Shown here in pieces: positions 1 to 11,458 of a stretch of DNA of 64,000 nucleotides (position 1 is its first letter; each line of letters opens with the position of its first letter). The stretch lies in assembly GCA_026168805.1 (NCBI GenBank), contig JAPFDS010000075.1:124001-188000 (forward strand). The letters run 5' to 3'. The position numbers and the translations under genes were made by a program. The notes under the pieces were generated by a model. The model was given only the letters and a program-made list of their open reading frames with translations, was not told the DNA's origin and did no database searches. Source of the DNA: Caryophanales bacterium (lineage in GTDB: Bacteria; Bacillota; Bacilli; Bacillales; Amphibacillaceae).

Positions 1-1260
1 CGCTTCCGCTTGTTCTTCAGTGAAGCCATATGCTTCTTTAATCCGTTTTTTAGCATCTTGTTTATTTTTTGATGCGCGAATGGTTTCAATTAATTCATCT
101 AGGATAGAAACTGCTTTAATAAGCCCTTCAACGATATGTGCTCTCGTTTCAGCTTTATGTAAGTCAAAAGTCGTTTGTCGAATGAGCACGTCTTTTTGGT
201 GATCGATATACGCATCAATGATCTCACTTAAAGATAATAACTTTGGCGTTCGATCTTGGATCGCTACCATATTAAAATTATAGGATACTTGTAAATCCGT
301 ATTTTTGTACAAATAATTTAAAATACCTTCACTATTTGCATCTTTACGTAAATCAATCACGATACGAAGCCCTGTTCGATCCGTTTCATCTCGAACCTCA
401 GTAATGCCTTCCACTTTTCTATCAATAGAAAGTTCATCTATTTTACGTACCATATTTGCTTTATTGACATCAAACGGAATTTCATCGATAACAATTTGTT
501 CTCGATGACCACGAACTTTTTCTACAGTTGCACGACCGCGGATAATAATTCTTCCTTTACCCGTTTTGTATGCTTGTTCAATCCCTTTTTTACCTTGAAT
601 GATCCCGCCTGTAGGAAAGTCAGGTCCTTTTATAACTGTCATTAACTTCTCTACAGATGCATTTGGTTGATCAATCTTCATGGTCACAGCATCTATGACC
701 TCATTTAGATTGTGTGGCGGCATATCTGTCGCGTACCCCGCTGAAATACCTGTTGAACCATTCACTAATAAGTTCGGAAACTTTGCTGGAAAAACAACAG
801 GTTCAGAAATCGTTTCATCAAAGTTTGGTATATAATCTACAGTTTCCTTCTCAATGTCCCGAAGTAATTCAGAAGCAATCGTAGAAAGTCTGGCCTCTGT
901 GTAACGCATTGCTGCTGCAGGGTCACCGTCTACACTTCCATTGTTCCCATGCATTTCTATTAAAACATTACGCATCTTCCAGTCTTGACTCAACCGAACC
1001 ATCGCATCATATACGGATGAGTCACCGTGTGGATGATAATTACCGATCACTGTTCCAACTGTTTTTGCTGCTTTTCGATAATTTTTATCAAATGTGTTTC
1101 CGTCTACGTGCATTGCAAATAAAATACGACGTTGAACTGGTTTTAGTCCATCGCGTACATCTGGTAGTGCACGTTCTTGAATAATATATTTACTATACCT
1201 TCCGAACCGATCACCTATGACATCTTCTAAAGGTAAGTTTACAAATTGTTCTTGTCCCAA
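1..1260 (-). CDS. parC: DNA topoisomerase IV subunit A, C-terminal part outside window
   Basis: Breakage-reunion subunit of topoisomerase IV, which decatenates daughter chromosomes together with ParE. The first 420 codons are present and the frame is open to base 1; the family is about 800 residues long. The start is read as TTG at 1260, preceded by an AAGGGGG ribosome site, because no suitable ATG exists and the N-terminus ([19 protein letters not shown]) matches the family. The quinolone-determining stretch [12 protein letters not shown] lies at residues 76-87 and the DNA-linking tyrosine at about residue 120 in [12 protein letters not shown]. Serine and aspartate at the two classic resistance positions look like the native susceptible state. 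It starts 15 bases after parE and is almost certainly co-transcribed with it. Confident. Confidence 0.97.
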   Translation of the reverse strand, partial: MGQEQFVNLPLEDVIGDRFGRYSKYIIQERALPDVRDGLKPVQRRILFAMHVDGNTFDKNYRKAAKTVGTVIGNYHPHGDSSVYDAMVRLSQDWKMRNVLIEMHGNNGSVDGDPAAAMRYTEARLSTIASELLRDIEKETVDYIPNFDETISEPVVFPAKFPNLLVNGSTGISAGYATDMPPHNLNEVIDAVTMKIDQPNASVEKLMTVIKGPDFPTGGIIQGKKGIEQAYKTGKGRIIIRGRATVEKVRGHREQIVIDEIPFDVNKANMVRKIDELSIDRKVEGITEVRDETDRTGLRIVIDLRKDANSEGILNYLYKNTDLQVSYNFNMVAIQDRTPKLLSLSEIIDAYIDHQKDVLIRQTTFDLHKAETRAHIVEGLIKAVSILDELIETIRASKNKQDAKKRIKEAYGFTEEQAEA

Positions 1261-1275
1261 AGTGCTGCCCCCTTA

Positions 1276-3297
<2,022 letters not shown>

Positions 3298-3394
3298 CTA
3301 TTCCGTCGCTTTACGTTAGCATTATACATGTTTTTTGTAAATAATCTATCATGCAAAACAAAATAAATGTTCTGTATTTGTCTTTACAATCAAC

Positions 3395-3428
3395 AGCCAT
3401 GAATCTACTTTACAAATGATTCATGGCT
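3395..3428 (-). terminator. Terminator-like hairpin after the CoA-binding gene
   Basis: An 11-bp perfect stem, AGCCATGAATC (3395-3405) paired with GATTCATGGCT (3418-3428), with a 12-base loop. It lies 37 bases downstream of the minus-strand gene at 3466-3879. The following tract on the minus strand (GTTGATTG) is only weakly U-rich, so termination may be incomplete. Confidence 0.55.
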
Positions 3429-3465
3429 CGTTATTCAAAATTATATAATTGTCGTGAAGAGTTAC

Positions 3466-3879
3466 TCAATTCTTTAGTAACACTGATTCAGCAACTTTTA
3501 TACACATGTCCATAATAACCGTCTTCCCTTTATTCGTTAACAATTCATACGCTTCGTTATTACTAATTCCTTGCTGCATCCAAAATGTGGGTGCACTTAT
3601 TTCTGCTGTTTCTTCAGCAATTGGTAGGATTTGTTCAGATCTTCTAAATACATTTACAATGTCTATGTCCTCAGGCACATCTTTCAAAGAAGCATATGCT
3701 TTTTCTCCCAAAACTTCTTCCTCATTCGGATTAACCGGTATAATACGGTACCCTTGTTCTTGCATTGCTTTACTCACTTGGTGGGATGTTCGATTCTCTT
3801 TACCGGATAATCCAACGACCGCAATTGTTTTTGAGTCTTCTAATACTTTTTTAATTTCTTCATTATTTGGATTTGTCAT
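3466..3879 (-). CDS. yneT: CoA-binding domain protein, YneT/YccU family
   Basis: Single CoA-binding (Rossmann-like) domain protein of 137 residues, typical of the stand-alone YccU/YneT family. The N-terminal IAVVGLSGKENR is the nucleotide-binding turn, followed by GYRIIPVNPNEEEVLGEKAY and later VNVFRRSEQI and FWMQQGI, all standard for the family. Its biochemical role is not known. In B. subtilis the same gene sits beside plsY and parE, as here. It has its own terminator-like hairpin downstream, and plsY diverges upstream. A clear SD (AGGAAG) precedes the ATG at 3879. The identification is confident, the function is not. Confidence 0.9.
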   Translation of the reverse strand: MTNPNNEEIKKVLEDSKTIAVVGLSGKENRTSHQVSKAMQEQGYRIIPVNPNEEEVLGEKAYASLKDVPEDIDIVNVFRRSEQILPIAEETAEISAPTFWMQQGISNNEAYELLTNKGKTVIMDMCIKVAESVLLKN

Positions 3880-4063
3880 TTTAACTTCCTCCTATCGTCT
3901 GAATAAAGCTTCCTATTATTAATCGTACCATACTTTTAAAATGGTTACTTCTTATGAGATAAGGCATATAGATTTAAAGATATAGAGTTTACTATTATTT
4001 TTATCAGGTTTTATGGTAAACTAAAGGTACATTACTGTTATTTAATATGAAAGTGGGTCGTTT

Positions 4064-4645
4064 ATGGAATATGTTCTTTATGCGATTTTAGCATATATCA
4101 TAGGTTCTTTACCTTTTGCCCTAATCGTTGGTAAAATCGGTTATAACATCGATGTTCGCGAGCATGGCAGTGGTAACCTTGGAGCTACCAATGCCTTTAG
4201 AGTATTAGGTATAAAAGCTGGCTCAATTGTTGTGCTAGCCGACATATTAAAAGGTACCATTGCAGTAGTCATACCATTCCTATTCAATGCGGATGTTTAT
4301 TTATTAGCCATTGGATTATTTGCTGTATTAGGTCACACATACCCATTGTTTGCAAGGTTTAAAGGTGGTAAAGCGGTTGCCACGTCCGCAGGAATTATTT
4401 TAGGTGTCAGTCCGTTATTATTTGCTATTATGATTGTTTCATTTTTGATTTGTCTATACTTTTCAAAGTATGTATCATTGTCATCAATGATTACAGGTGT
4501 TATTACTCTTATTGTCACATTCTTCTTAAAAGATATCGGTTTAATAATTGTCATTTTAGGATTAAATATTTTCGTGTTTTATCGACATAAAGAAAATATT
4601 AAACGTATTAAAAACAAAACCGAGCCTAAAATTACGTGGATGTAA
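4064..4645 (+). CDS. plsY: Glycerol-3-phosphate acyltransferase (acyl-phosphate dependent)
   Basis: Membrane enzyme that transfers an acyl group from acyl-phosphate to glycerol-3-phosphate, the first committed step of phospholipid synthesis. The 193-residue protein shows the three loop motifs of the family: [11 protein letters not shown] near the N-terminus, [17 protein letters not shown] at about 33-49, and [12 protein letters not shown] at about 102-113, separated by hydrophobic membrane segments. The ATG at 4064 follows a GAAAGTGGG ribosome site. It leads a short plus-strand group with yidD and the HesB-like gene, set among minus-strand genes. Divergent parE and yneT on its left match the B. 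subtilis neighbourhood. Confidence 0.97.
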   Translation: MEYVLYAILAYIIGSLPFALIVGKIGYNIDVREHGSGNLGATNAFRVLGIKAGSIVVLADILKGTIAVVIPFLFNADVYLLAIGLFAVLGHTYPLFARFKGGKAVATSAGIILGVSPLLFAIMIVSFLICLYFSKYVSLSSMITGVITLIVTFFLKDIGLIIVILGLNIFVFYRHKENIKRIKNKTEPKITWM

Positions 4646-4698
4646 ATGGTTAAAATATCAATGAATCGACTACATCACAATGAAAGAAGCGTATATCA

Positions 4699-4923
4699 AT
4701 GAAACATCTTTTTATTGGAATGATTCGTTTTTATCAAAAAGCTATCAGTCCTTTTAAAACACCATCTTGCCGATTTTTGCCTACGTGTTCTGCATATGGT
4801 ATCGAGGCGATCAAACGATTTGGTGCCATTAAAGGTGGGTATTTAACGATTAAACGAATTAGCAAGTGCCATCCTCTTCATCCTGGTGGAATTGATCTAG
4901 TTCCTGAGAAGAAAGAGAAGTGA
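4699..4923 (+). CDS. yidD: Membrane protein insertion efficiency factor YidD
   Basis: Small amphipathic inner-face membrane protein (74 residues) that helps YidC/Sec-dependent insertion. The family signature is complete: [12 protein letters not shown] at the N-terminus, [15 protein letters not shown] with both conserved cysteines, then [19 protein letters not shown] with the third cysteine. It lies 53 bases after plsY and 36 bases before the HesB-like gene on the same strand, so the three are probably one transcript. In B. subtilis the homologue (ytjA) is elsewhere, so its position here is a local rearrangement. Confidence 0.96.
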   Translation: MKHLFIGMIRFYQKAISPFKTPSCRFLPTCSAYGIEAIKRFGAIKGGYLTIKRISKCHPLHPGGIDLVPEKKEK

Positions 4924-4959
4924 ACATTCAAATACACGTACTAAAGGAGTAGGATACGT

Positions 4960-5250
4960 ATGAACATACATATTACAAAAGAAGCTGGAATCTGGTATAA
5001 AGAGGAACTGGAATTATCAACACCTACACAAATTCGTCTATACCCACGATACGGAGGAGTTGGAGGGATTATCCCTGGATTCTCTATAGGCATTAATAAT
5101 GATACACCTGAGGCGGTATACGCATCGTTTACTATTGAAGACATCCAATTCTTTGTTGAAGAGCAAGACTCTTGGTATTTTGATGGCTATGATTTAAAAG
5201 TTCAATTAAATAAAAAATTAGATGAACCTGAGTTTATCTATGAATCGTAA
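4960..5250 (+). CDS. yneR: HesB/IscA-like protein, YneR type
   Basis: A 96-residue protein of the HesB-like fold related to A-type iron-sulfur carriers. It lacks the three conserved cysteines of true IscA proteins (there is no cysteine at all), which is usual for the YneR subgroup, so a Fe-S scaffold role cannot be assumed. Visible features are the glycine-rich RYGGVGGIIPGFSIGI segment and an acidic, aromatic C-terminus. AAAGGAG lies upstream of the ATG at 4960. It is the last gene of the plsY-yidD group and is followed directly by a strong terminator. The B. subtilis orthologue sits in the same neighbourhood. Confidence 0.85.
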   Translation: MNIHITKEAGIWYKEELELSTPTQIRLYPRYGGVGGIIPGFSIGINNDTPEAVYASFTIEDIQFFVEEQDSWYFDGYDLKVQLNKKLDEPEFIYES

Positions 5251-5280
5251 GGCGCATATCATTGCGCCTTTTTATTTTTG
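5251..5280 (+). terminator. Rho-independent terminator after yneR
   Basis: Stem GGCGCA (5251-5256) / TGCGCC (5263-5268) with a 6-base loop and the U-rich run TTTTTATTTTTG. It begins right after the yneR stop codon and closes the plsY-yidD-yneR group. It overlaps the 3' end of the convergent yneQ. Confidence 0.9.
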
Positions 5281-5577
5281 TAAAGAAAATCTTTCGATAT
5301 GCTCACACATATTTTCTTTTTTTAAAATTTTCAGTTGCACGGGACCAAACAGATCAAAGTGAGGATATTCATCATGCAAATCAATCCATTCCGGTTGTAG
5401 GTTGTATTGTTTGCCCCATTCAATAAGTTTCTCTATATTCGCACAACCAGCTTTTGTAACTGTTGTACATTCAGGAAAACGCCTATCTTCCCAATAATGC
5501 GTTAAAAATGCCACTTCTTCATTCCTAACAGATTCCTTCCACTGCCGGAGTTCACCTTTTGTAATCCCAAATGCCAT
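5272..5577 (-). CDS. yneQ: YneQ-like protein of unknown function
   Basis: A 101-residue protein resembling B. subtilis YneQ, also found between citB and the parEC region. No known catalytic motif is visible; the N-terminus MAFGITKGELRQWKESV looks helical and the middle has a TKAGCANIEKLIEWG segment. The frame is open 14 codons further upstream, but the chosen ATG at 5577 follows AAAGGAG at good spacing. It converges with the yneR group and overlaps its terminator. The function is unknown; only conservation of sequence and position supports the name. Confidence 0.8.
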   Translation of the reverse strand: MAFGITKGELRQWKESVRNEEVAFLTHYWEDRRFPECTTVTKAGCANIEKLIEWGKQYNLQPEWIDLHDEYPHFDLFGPVQLKILKKENMCEHIERFSLQK

Positions 5578-5620
5578 ATAAAAAACTCCTTTACGGTTCA
5601 TCTTCCATCGATCGCTCACT

Positions 5621-5654
5621 AGAAAAACTCCCTTTCTCTACATGAGAAAGGGAG
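5621..5654 (-). terminator. Rho-independent terminator after aconitase
   Basis: On the minus strand an 11-bp perfect stem CTCCCTTTCTC / GAGAAAGGGAG with a 5-base loop is followed by TTTTTCT. It lies 16 bases past the aconitase stop codon. Confidence 0.9.
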
Positions 5655-5670
5655 AAATAATGTTGTTTAT

Positions 5671-8379
5671 TTATTGAGCTAACTTGTCACGAAGTACCAT
5701 TCTTAAAATACCACCATTTCGGTAGTAGTCAATTTCTACTTCACTATCGAATCGAGCGATTGCCTCAAACGTTTTCTCATTACCTTCTTCATCAACTGCA
5801 GTCACAGTGATTGTTTCGTTTGGTCCAACTGACTCATCGATATTCACAGTAAATGTTTCTTTTCCGCTTAGACCTAACTTTTCAGCATTTTCACCTTTAA
5901 CAAATTGTAATGGTAAAACACCCATCATTACTAGGTTCGAACGGTGAATACGCTCGTAGCTCTCAGCAATGACAGTCTTAATGCCTAGTAGGTTAGCTCC
6001 TTTTGCTGCCCAGTCACGTGAAGAACCCATTCCGTAATCTTTACCACCAATAACGATTAGTCCAGTGCCATCTTCTCGATACTTCATAGCAGCATCATAC
6101 ATAGACATCACTTCGTTTGTCGGCCAGTATGTTGTGAATCCACCTTCAGTTCCTGGTGCTAAAATATTTCTAATCCGAATATTTGCAAACGTACCTCTCA
6201 TCATTACCTCGTGGTTACCACGACGTGATCCGTATGAGTTAAAGTTTCTTGGAGAAACTCCTTTTTCTTGTAAATATTCTCCTGCTGGAACGGTAACACC
6301 GATTGCTCCTGCTGGTGAAATATGGTCTGTTGTAATGGAATCCCCGAACATGCCAAGTGCACGCAATTCTTTTAATGGTTCTACTTCATCAATTTCTGTC
6401 GTTAAACCATCAAAGAATGGTGGGTTTTGGATGTATGTTGATTCATTGTCCCACTCAAATAAAGGTTCGTCTGTTGTGTTGATTTCGTTCCACTTGTCAT
6501 TTGATTCGAAAATGTTTTCATACTCTTTACGGAAGATTTCTGGATTTACAACTGAGTCTACTTCAGTTTTAATTTCGTCCATGGAAGGCCAAATATCTTT
6601 CATAAACACGTCGTTACCTTCTTTATCTTTCCCTAAAGGTTCTTTTGTTAAATCGATGTCTACAGTTCCTGCTAACGCATACGCAACTACTAGTGGTGGT
6701 GAAGCTAAGTAGTTTGCTTTTGTTAGTGGGTGAATGCGACCTTCGAAGTTTCTGTTACCAGATAACACTGAAGAAACTGTTAGATCGTTGTCACTAATAG
6801 CCTTTTCAATTTCAGGCTTCAGTGGACCAGAGTTACCGATACATGTCGTACAACCGTAACCAACAAGGTTAAATCCTAGTTCGTCAAGGTATTCAGATAG
6901 ACCTGCATCGTCTAAGTAACGTGTTACTACAGTGGATCCTGGAGCTAGAGAAGTCTTCACATATGGCGGTACAGTCAGACCTTTCTCAATTGCATTTTTA
7001 GCAAGCAGTCCAGCACCTAACATAACATGTGGGTTAGACGTGTTTGTACAAGATGTAATCGCCGCAATTGCAAGTGAACCAGTCTTCATAACTGTTTCAG
7101 TACCGTCAGCTAATGTAACAGGTACTTCTTTATCAAATTCTTCTTTATCTAAACCAAATCCTTGGTTACCTACTGGAGCAGTAATTGCTTTGTTAAACTC
7201 TTTTTTCATGTTAGATAAAGGAATTAAATCTTGAGGACGTTTTGGTCCAGCTAAGTTTGGTTCTAATGTAGATAAGTCAATTTCTACAGTCTCTGAATAC
7301 TCAGGGTCTTCTTGATCAGAAGAATACCATAGATTATTTTCTTTACAGTACTTTTCTACAACAGCGATTTGCTCTTCATCTCTTCCAGTTAAACGCAAGT
7401 AGTTTAATGATTCTTCATCAATTGGGAAGAATCCTACTGTCGCACCATACTCTGGAGCCATGTTCGAAATTGTCGCACGGTCAGCAAGCGGCATATCTGC
7501 TAAGCCTGGGCCGTAATATTCAACAAACTTTCCAACAACATTCTTCTCTCTGAGCGTTTGGGTTACTTTTAGTGCTAAGTCTGTCGCAGTTGTTCCCTGT
7601 GGAAAACTACCTGTAAATTTAACACCAATTACATCTGGAGATGGGAAATATGAAGGTTGACCAAGCATACCAGCTTCGGCTTCAATTCCACCTACACCCC
7701 AACCAAGAACTCCTAAACCGTTAATCATTGGCGTATGTGAGTCTGTACCAACTAATGTATCTGGGAATGTTTCGAATGTGCCATCTTCGTTTTCATTTGC
7801 ATGGACAACATTTGCTAAATACTCCAAGTTCACTTGGTGAACAATTCCTCTCGCCGGTGGAACCGCACGGTAGTTATCAAATGCCTTTTGAGCCCAATGT
7901 AAAAACGAATAACGTTCTTCGTTACGCTCAAATTCTAAATCCATATTTGCTTCTAATGCTGCATGTGTTCCATAGCTATCAACTTGTACAGAGTGGTCAA
8001 TAACTAAATCTACAGGAACCTCTGGGTTAATGGAATCAGGATCCCCACCCATATCAACCATTGCCTTACGTAGTGATGCAAGGTCTACAACTGCAGGAAC
8101 TCCCGTGAAGTCTTGTAAAATTACGCGTGAAGGTTTAAAAGGAACATCTACTTGTTTTTGTCCTTTTTCTCCCCATTTTGCTAATCCCTCTACATGTTCT
8201 TCTTTAATTACTTTTCCGTCATATTGACGCAGTACAGATTCAAGCAATACTCGAATTGAAAAAGGAAGTCGAGAAATTTTACCAACTCCTGCTTCTTCGA
8301 GTACTTTTAAGTCGTAGTAACGATACTTCTTATCATTTAGCTCAAAGTGTTTCTGTGCATTGAATGCATCCTTACTCAT
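5671..8379 (-). CDS. acnA: Aconitate hydratase (aconitase A)
   Basis: Converts citrate to isocitrate in the citric acid cycle. At 902 residues it has the usual AcnA length. The cluster-ligand cysteines appear in [10 protein letters not shown] and [10 protein letters not shown]; the N-terminal half has [14 protein letters not shown] and the conserved [22 protein letters not shown], and the C-terminal swivel domain has [10 protein letters not shown]. The ATG at 8379 follows GGAAGGGG. In B. subtilis this gene is called citB and its RNA-binding apo-form also regulates mRNAs; that is family knowledge, not visible here. It is monocistronic, with its own promoter region and terminator. The sspO/sspP genes that precede it in B. 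subtilis are absent. Confidence 0.98.
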   Translation of the reverse strand: MSKDAFNAQKHFELNDKKYRYYDLKVLEEAGVGKISRLPFSIRVLLESVLRQYDGKVIKEEHVEGLAKWGEKGQKQVDVPFKPSRVILQDFTGVPAVVDLASLRKAMVDMGGDPDSINPEVPVDLVIDHSVQVDSYGTHAALEANMDLEFERNEERYSFLHWAQKAFDNYRAVPPARGIVHQVNLEYLANVVHANENEDGTFETFPDTLVGTDSHTPMINGLGVLGWGVGGIEAEAGMLGQPSYFPSPDVIGVKFTGSFPQGTTATDLALKVTQTLREKNVVGKFVEYYGPGLADMPLADRATISNMAPEYGATVGFFPIDEESLNYLRLTGRDEEQIAVVEKYCKENNLWYSSDQEDPEYSETVEIDLSTLEPNLAGPKRPQDLIPLSNMKKEFNKAITAPVGNQGFGLDKEEFDKEVPVTLADGTETVMKTGSLAIAAITSCTNTSNPHVMLGAGLLAKNAIEKGLTVPPYVKTSLAPGSTVVTRYLDDAGLSEYLDELGFNLVGYGCTTCIGNSGPLKPEIEKAISDNDLTVSSVLSGNRNFEGRIHPLTKANYLASPPLVVAYALAGTVDIDLTKEPLGKDKEGNDVFMKDIWPSMDEIKTEVDSVVNPEIFRKEYENIFESNDKWNEINTTDEPLFEWDNESTYIQNPPFFDGLTTEIDEVEPLKELRALGMFGDSITTDHISPAGAIGVTVPAGEYLQEKGVSPRNFNSYGSRRGNHEVMMRGTFANIRIRNILAPGTEGGFTTYWPTNEVMSMYDAAMKYREDGTGLIVIGGKDYGMGSSRDWAAKGANLLGIKTVIAESYERIHRSNLVMMGVLPLQFVKGENAEKLGLSGKETFTVNIDESVGPNETITVTAVDEEGNEKTFEAIARFDSEVEIDYYRNGGILRMVLRDKLAQ

Positions 8380-8486
8380 TTGTGCATTACCCCTTCCATC
8401 ATAAAATTCTTTTTAAAATACATAGTTAACTAGATTCCATAGATATGCACACATCCCAACCTGAGATATGTACGTAGCTACTTATA

Positions 8487-8551
8487 ATACTAGATGATGG
8501 ATGCATATAATACAACTGTTTCGTGTTTATTATTGTATACGAAATACTTAT
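8487..8551 (-). promoter_or_regulatory. Putative aconitase promoter with CcpC-like dyad
   Basis: On the minus strand TTGTAT (8510-8515) and TAGTAT (8487-8492) are 17 bases apart and could be -35 and -10. Upstream, at 8537-8551, lies ATAA-N7-GTAT, one base from the CcpC dyad ATAA-N7-TTAT. Its centre is about 64 bases before the expected transcription start, close to the position of the CcpC site at B. subtilis citB. Citrate-responsive repression by CcpC is therefore plausible but inferred from position and a one-off match. Confidence 0.4.
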
Positions 8552-8614
8552 GAATGGTGATTGGCTTTGCTTATACTGATACTTCGTTACGCTATCAATA
8601 TACTTATACCAGCA

Positions 8615-9709
8615 TCACTTCACATAAGGTAATAAAACTCGAAAAGTGGAACCTACGTGCTCATTTAGGAACACATGCAATGTTCCATTATGTCGGTCAA
8701 GAATCTGTTTAATAATCACTAATCCAAGCCCAGTACCTTCTTCTTTTGTTGTAAAAAATGGTTCGTTTATTTTATGAATGATTTCCGGATTAATCCCTGG
8801 ACCCTCATCAATGACGTCGACTTGAACAAAATCCCCTCGAATCGCACTAGTAATATAAATTGTCCCGCCTACTTCCATTTCTTCAATCGCATTCTTAAGT
8901 AGATTAATAAACATTTGTTTGATTTGGGTTCGATCACAGTGCACTTGAATATCTTTATTTACCTCAGTAACAATTTCAATTTCTTTCTGGGTAGCTTGTG
9001 GCTGGAATAACGTAACAATATCTGACACTAAACTAAGTAAAGTGAAATTGTTGAAATTTTCCGAAATAGGTTTTGCTAAAAATAGAAGTTCAGATGTTAT
9101 TTTGTCAATTTTATCAATTTCATCGACCATAACCTTATAATACGCATCCTTGTCACCAATACCTGATTGAAGTAATTGTAAAAATCCTTTAATTGCGGTC
9201 AATGGATTACGGATTTCGTGAGCAATTCCAGCTGCTAATTGTCCAGTAATAGACATTTTTTCCGCGCGTATCATTAATTCTTCTGTTTCTTTTTGGCTTG
9301 TAATATCCTGAATCGTTAATAGATAAAACTCTTCATTGTTCTCTTCTAATAGTAATACATCCACCAAACATCTGAGCCGTATTGTTTTCCCATTTGCATG
9401 TTGTTGCATGATGGGAAAAGAATTTCCATTAAAGTTTTCTTTTATTTTTGATAAAAAAAGTTTTTCAGTTTCTTTCGTTACGATGGATCTCCAACCCTTA
9501 TCAAAATAAAGTTCTTTGTCGTATCCTAATAATCGTTTAATAGAATCAGAAATAAATAGTACATTTCCAACAAGATCACTAATCACAAGTACATCATTTT
9601 GATGATTGGTTATTTTTTCTAATAATTCAATTGGAATAGAATCGTAGTTACTCGTTGTCTGAGATGCTTTGTCTTGTTGTATAGAATCACGAACGTTTTT
9701 TTGTGACAT
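8615..9709 (-). CDS. PAS-domain histidine kinase, sporulation-kinase type
   Basis: A soluble 364-residue sensor kinase. An N-terminal PAS domain (about residues 27-138) is followed by a HisKA dimerisation domain with the phospho-acceptor His164 in GIAHEIRNPLTAIKGF, then a HATPase_c domain with NLLKNAIEEM, DEGPGI and GTGLGLVI. There is no transmembrane segment. The H-box is nearly identical to that of the phosphorelay kinases KinA-KinE, and no response regulator is adjacent, so Spo0F is the likely partner; this is inference. The ATG at 9709 follows AAAAGGGG; an ORF start seven codons earlier lacks a ribosome site. B. subtilis has no kinase at this place. Confidence 0.88.
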   Translation of the reverse strand: MSQKNVRDSIQQDKASQTTSNYDSIPIELLEKITNHQNDVLVISDLVGNVLFISDSIKRLLGYDKELYFDKGWRSIVTKETEKLFLSKIKENFNGNSFPIMQQHANGKTIRLRCLVDVLLLEENNEEFYLLTIQDITSQKETEELMIRAEKMSITGQLAAGIAHEIRNPLTAIKGFLQLLQSGIGDKDAYYKVMVDEIDKIDKITSELLFLAKPISENFNNFTLLSLVSDIVTLFQPQATQKEIEIVTEVNKDIQVHCDRTQIKQMFINLLKNAIEEMEVGGTIYITSAIRGDFVQVDVIDEGPGINPEIIHKINEPFFTTKEEGTGLGLVIIKQILDRHNGTLHVFLNEHVGSTFRVLLPYVK

Positions 9710-10051
9710 GAAATTACCCCTTTTATACAAAGTTAATCGTGTTTGATCTAATACTGTTTTATATGACTGATTTGCTGAAAAAATGACAAGACTTGTATGT
9801 ATGAGTAAAAAACAATATAATTAAGGTAGATTGTATAAATCATCTGAGTAATGGCTATATAAAGATTCATGTTTAACATTCAAATGTTTGTTTAAGTTAG
9901 TATGACATATTTTAACCATTATTTCATGTATGTTATTGTATAAAAAGATAAAAATACGCATGATTCGTTTTAAATGATCGAACGAAGGGTGACATGTTGA
10001 TAGAGGATGCTAAGTAAACTCGTACACGTATCTGAGCGTTTAATACAATAA
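9710..10051. other. Divergent intergenic region without a gene
   Basis: A region of 342 bases between the divergent kinase and DUF2621 genes. It is AT-rich and must hold both promoters; on the minus strand TTGTCA-N17-TCATAT is a weak candidate for the kinase. I see no hairpin terminator, credible small ORF or riboswitch-like structure. Confidence 0.5.
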
Positions 10052-10066
10052 ATGAAGGGTGATAAG

Positions 10067-10540
10067 ATGGCCTTATTAGGGAATTATGTGATTATTTTAT
10101 GGGGAGCTTTAATGATTGGCGCTATGGGGATTGGTGGATTTTTCATGTTTAGGAAGTTTTTAAAGCAGTTACCTAAGGAAGATGGTAAGTCTGTTATGGA
10201 TTGGGAACGCTACTACCTAGACAAAACAATTCACATGTGGGGTGAAGAAGAAAAAGATTTATTAAATGAACTAGTTTCGCCTGTACCAAAGTTATTTAGA
10301 GACGTAGCAAAACAAACCATTGCAAGCAAAATTGGCGAACTTGCACTTGAACAAAACAAAACGAACATTACTAAGGAACTTCTGATAGAGGGATATATTA
10401 TCGGAACACCTAAACGGGATCATAAGTTTTTACGAAAAAAACTTGCAGAAGAAAATATTGATGTCACCCCTTATGAACGATTTTTCTCTATGTCAAAAGA
10501 TGACTACGAACAAGACTGGAAAGAAAAACATCAACATTAA
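10067..10540 (+). CDS. yneK: DUF2621 membrane protein, YneK-like
   Basis: A 157-residue protein with a single N-terminal membrane anchor (WGALMIGAMGIGGFFMF) followed by a cytoplasmic helical domain containing MDWERYYLDKTIHMW and LLIEGYIIGTPKRD. It corresponds to B. subtilis YneK, found beside ccdC there as well. The function is unknown. An in-frame ATG 15 bases earlier has no ribosome site, while the ATG at 10067 is preceded by AAGGGTGAT at good distance. It converges with ccdC, with a shared hairpin between them. Confidence 0.85.
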   Translation: MALLGNYVIILWGALMIGAMGIGGFFMFRKFLKQLPKEDGKSVMDWERYYLDKTIHMWGEEEKDLLNELVSPVPKLFRDVAKQTIASKIGELALEQNKTNITKELLIEGYIIGTPKRDHKFLRKKLAEENIDVTPYERFFSMSKDDYEQDWKEKHQH

Positions 10541-10580
10541 AAAAGCATGCTCCTCCTTGAAATATAGGGGCATGTTTTTT
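10539..10580. terminator. Bidirectional terminator between yneK and ccdC
   Basis: AAAAAGCATGCTCC (10540-10553) can pair imperfectly with GGGGCATGTTTTTT (10567-10580). The plus strand ends in TTTTTT and the minus strand gives a comparable U run, so it probably serves both convergent genes. Confidence 0.75.
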
Positions 10581-11043
10581 AGTCTAACGATTGCTCTATT
10601 TTTTTAAATTTAACGAGCATTGCAATTCTCCACGTGACAATCATTCCTAAAGCTAATAAGTAAAACATTCCGCTTAGTTCTCCAAATGCAATTACTTGAC
10701 CAATAATGAGTTTCATTCCAATCCGAATAACTAATAACGCACTAATGATTACTATAAAGGCTTTTGAGGGGATTAAATATATATCCTTTCCCTCTACTTC
10801 AAAATTAGATGTGCGAATGAGAAATATCGAACAAATCATCCCAACTCCTACCGATTCAATCACTTGGTAAAGACTTACGTGAAATGTCGGAAACACAAAC
10901 ATTAAAGCTCCTGTACTCATAAATAACGGTGGCAAAATAATCTTCTTTACTGTTGCGGGTTTCTTAGCTGCCTTTGAGCGTACAAAAATCATTGTTACAG
11001 CCATTAGAGAGGCGACTATTGTAGTAACGATAGCCCAATTCAT
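10579..11043 (-). CDS. ccdC: CcdC-family membrane protein
   Basis: A 154-residue multi-pass membrane protein of the CcdC (YneJ) family, with hydrophobic segments at about residues 3-20, 36-56, 63-80, 94-112 and 117-136. In B. subtilis it is the third gene of ccdA-ccdB-ccdC; deletion there does not block cytochrome c synthesis, so its role is unclear. Here it follows the CheY-like gene after 30 bases on the same strand, but ccdA itself is missing from the operon. The annotation rests on family likeness and position. Confidence 0.88.
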   Translation of the reverse strand: MNWAIVTTIVASLMAVTMIFVRSKAAKKPATVKKIILPPLFMSTGALMFVFPTFHVSLYQVIESVGVGMICSIFLIRTSNFEVEGKDIYLIPSKAFIVIISALLVIRIGMKLIIGQVIAFGELSGMFYLLALGMIVTWRIAMLVKFKKIEQSLD

Positions 11044-11073
11044 ACAATCAACTCTTTTTCATCTAAAATCTAT

Positions 11074-11439
11074 TTAGTTGGCTTCAAGAACATTTCGAAT
11101 CGTTTCTAGTACACGACTTTCATCAAAGGGTTTTACAATAAAATCTTTTGCTCCTGCATCAATTGCTTCAACGACTACTTTTTGTTGTCCCATTGCTGAA
11201 CATACGACAATTTTAGCTTGTGGATCATATGCATAAATTTCTTTTATTGCATCTATTCCATTCATAACTGGCATTGTAATATCCATTGTTGTTAAATCTG
11301 GTTGTTCTTTTTTATAGAGAGCAACTGCCTCTTCTCCATTTTCAGCTGTACCAACAATTTCAAAATTATCTTTTTCTAAGATCGATGACAATGTTGTACG
11401 CATAAAAGCAGCATCATCTACAATTAATATTCTTGCCAT
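11074..11439 (-). CDS. ccdB: CheY-like single-domain response regulator, CcdB/YneI
   Basis: A stand-alone receiver domain of 121 residues. The acidic pocket (ILIVDDAAFMR), the phospho-acceptor aspartate in LTTMDITMPVMNGI, and the conserved Thr/Ser (VVCSAMGQ) and lysine (DFIVKPFD) positions are all present. There is no output domain. The ATG at 11439 is preceded by AGGAGGG; an ORF start 29 codons upstream overlaps the previous gene and is not used. It lies 19 bases after the MrpB-like gene and 30 bases before ccdC. No cognate kinase is adjacent. In B. subtilis it is called yneI or ccdB. Confidence 0.93.
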   Translation of the reverse strand: MARILIVDDAAFMRTTLSSILEKDNFEIVGTAENGEEAVALYKKEQPDLTTMDITMPVMNGIDAIKEIYAYDPQAKIVVCSAMGQQKVVVEAIDAGAKDFIVKPFDESRVLETIRNVLEAN

Positions 11440-11458
11440 ATAAAATCCCTCCTGAAAA

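Noticed and set aside
1000..1035. Aspartate at a ParC quinolone-resistance position as a possible resistance mutation
   Set aside because: Aspartate occurs natively at this position in other Gram-positive ParC proteins, and the serine is intact.
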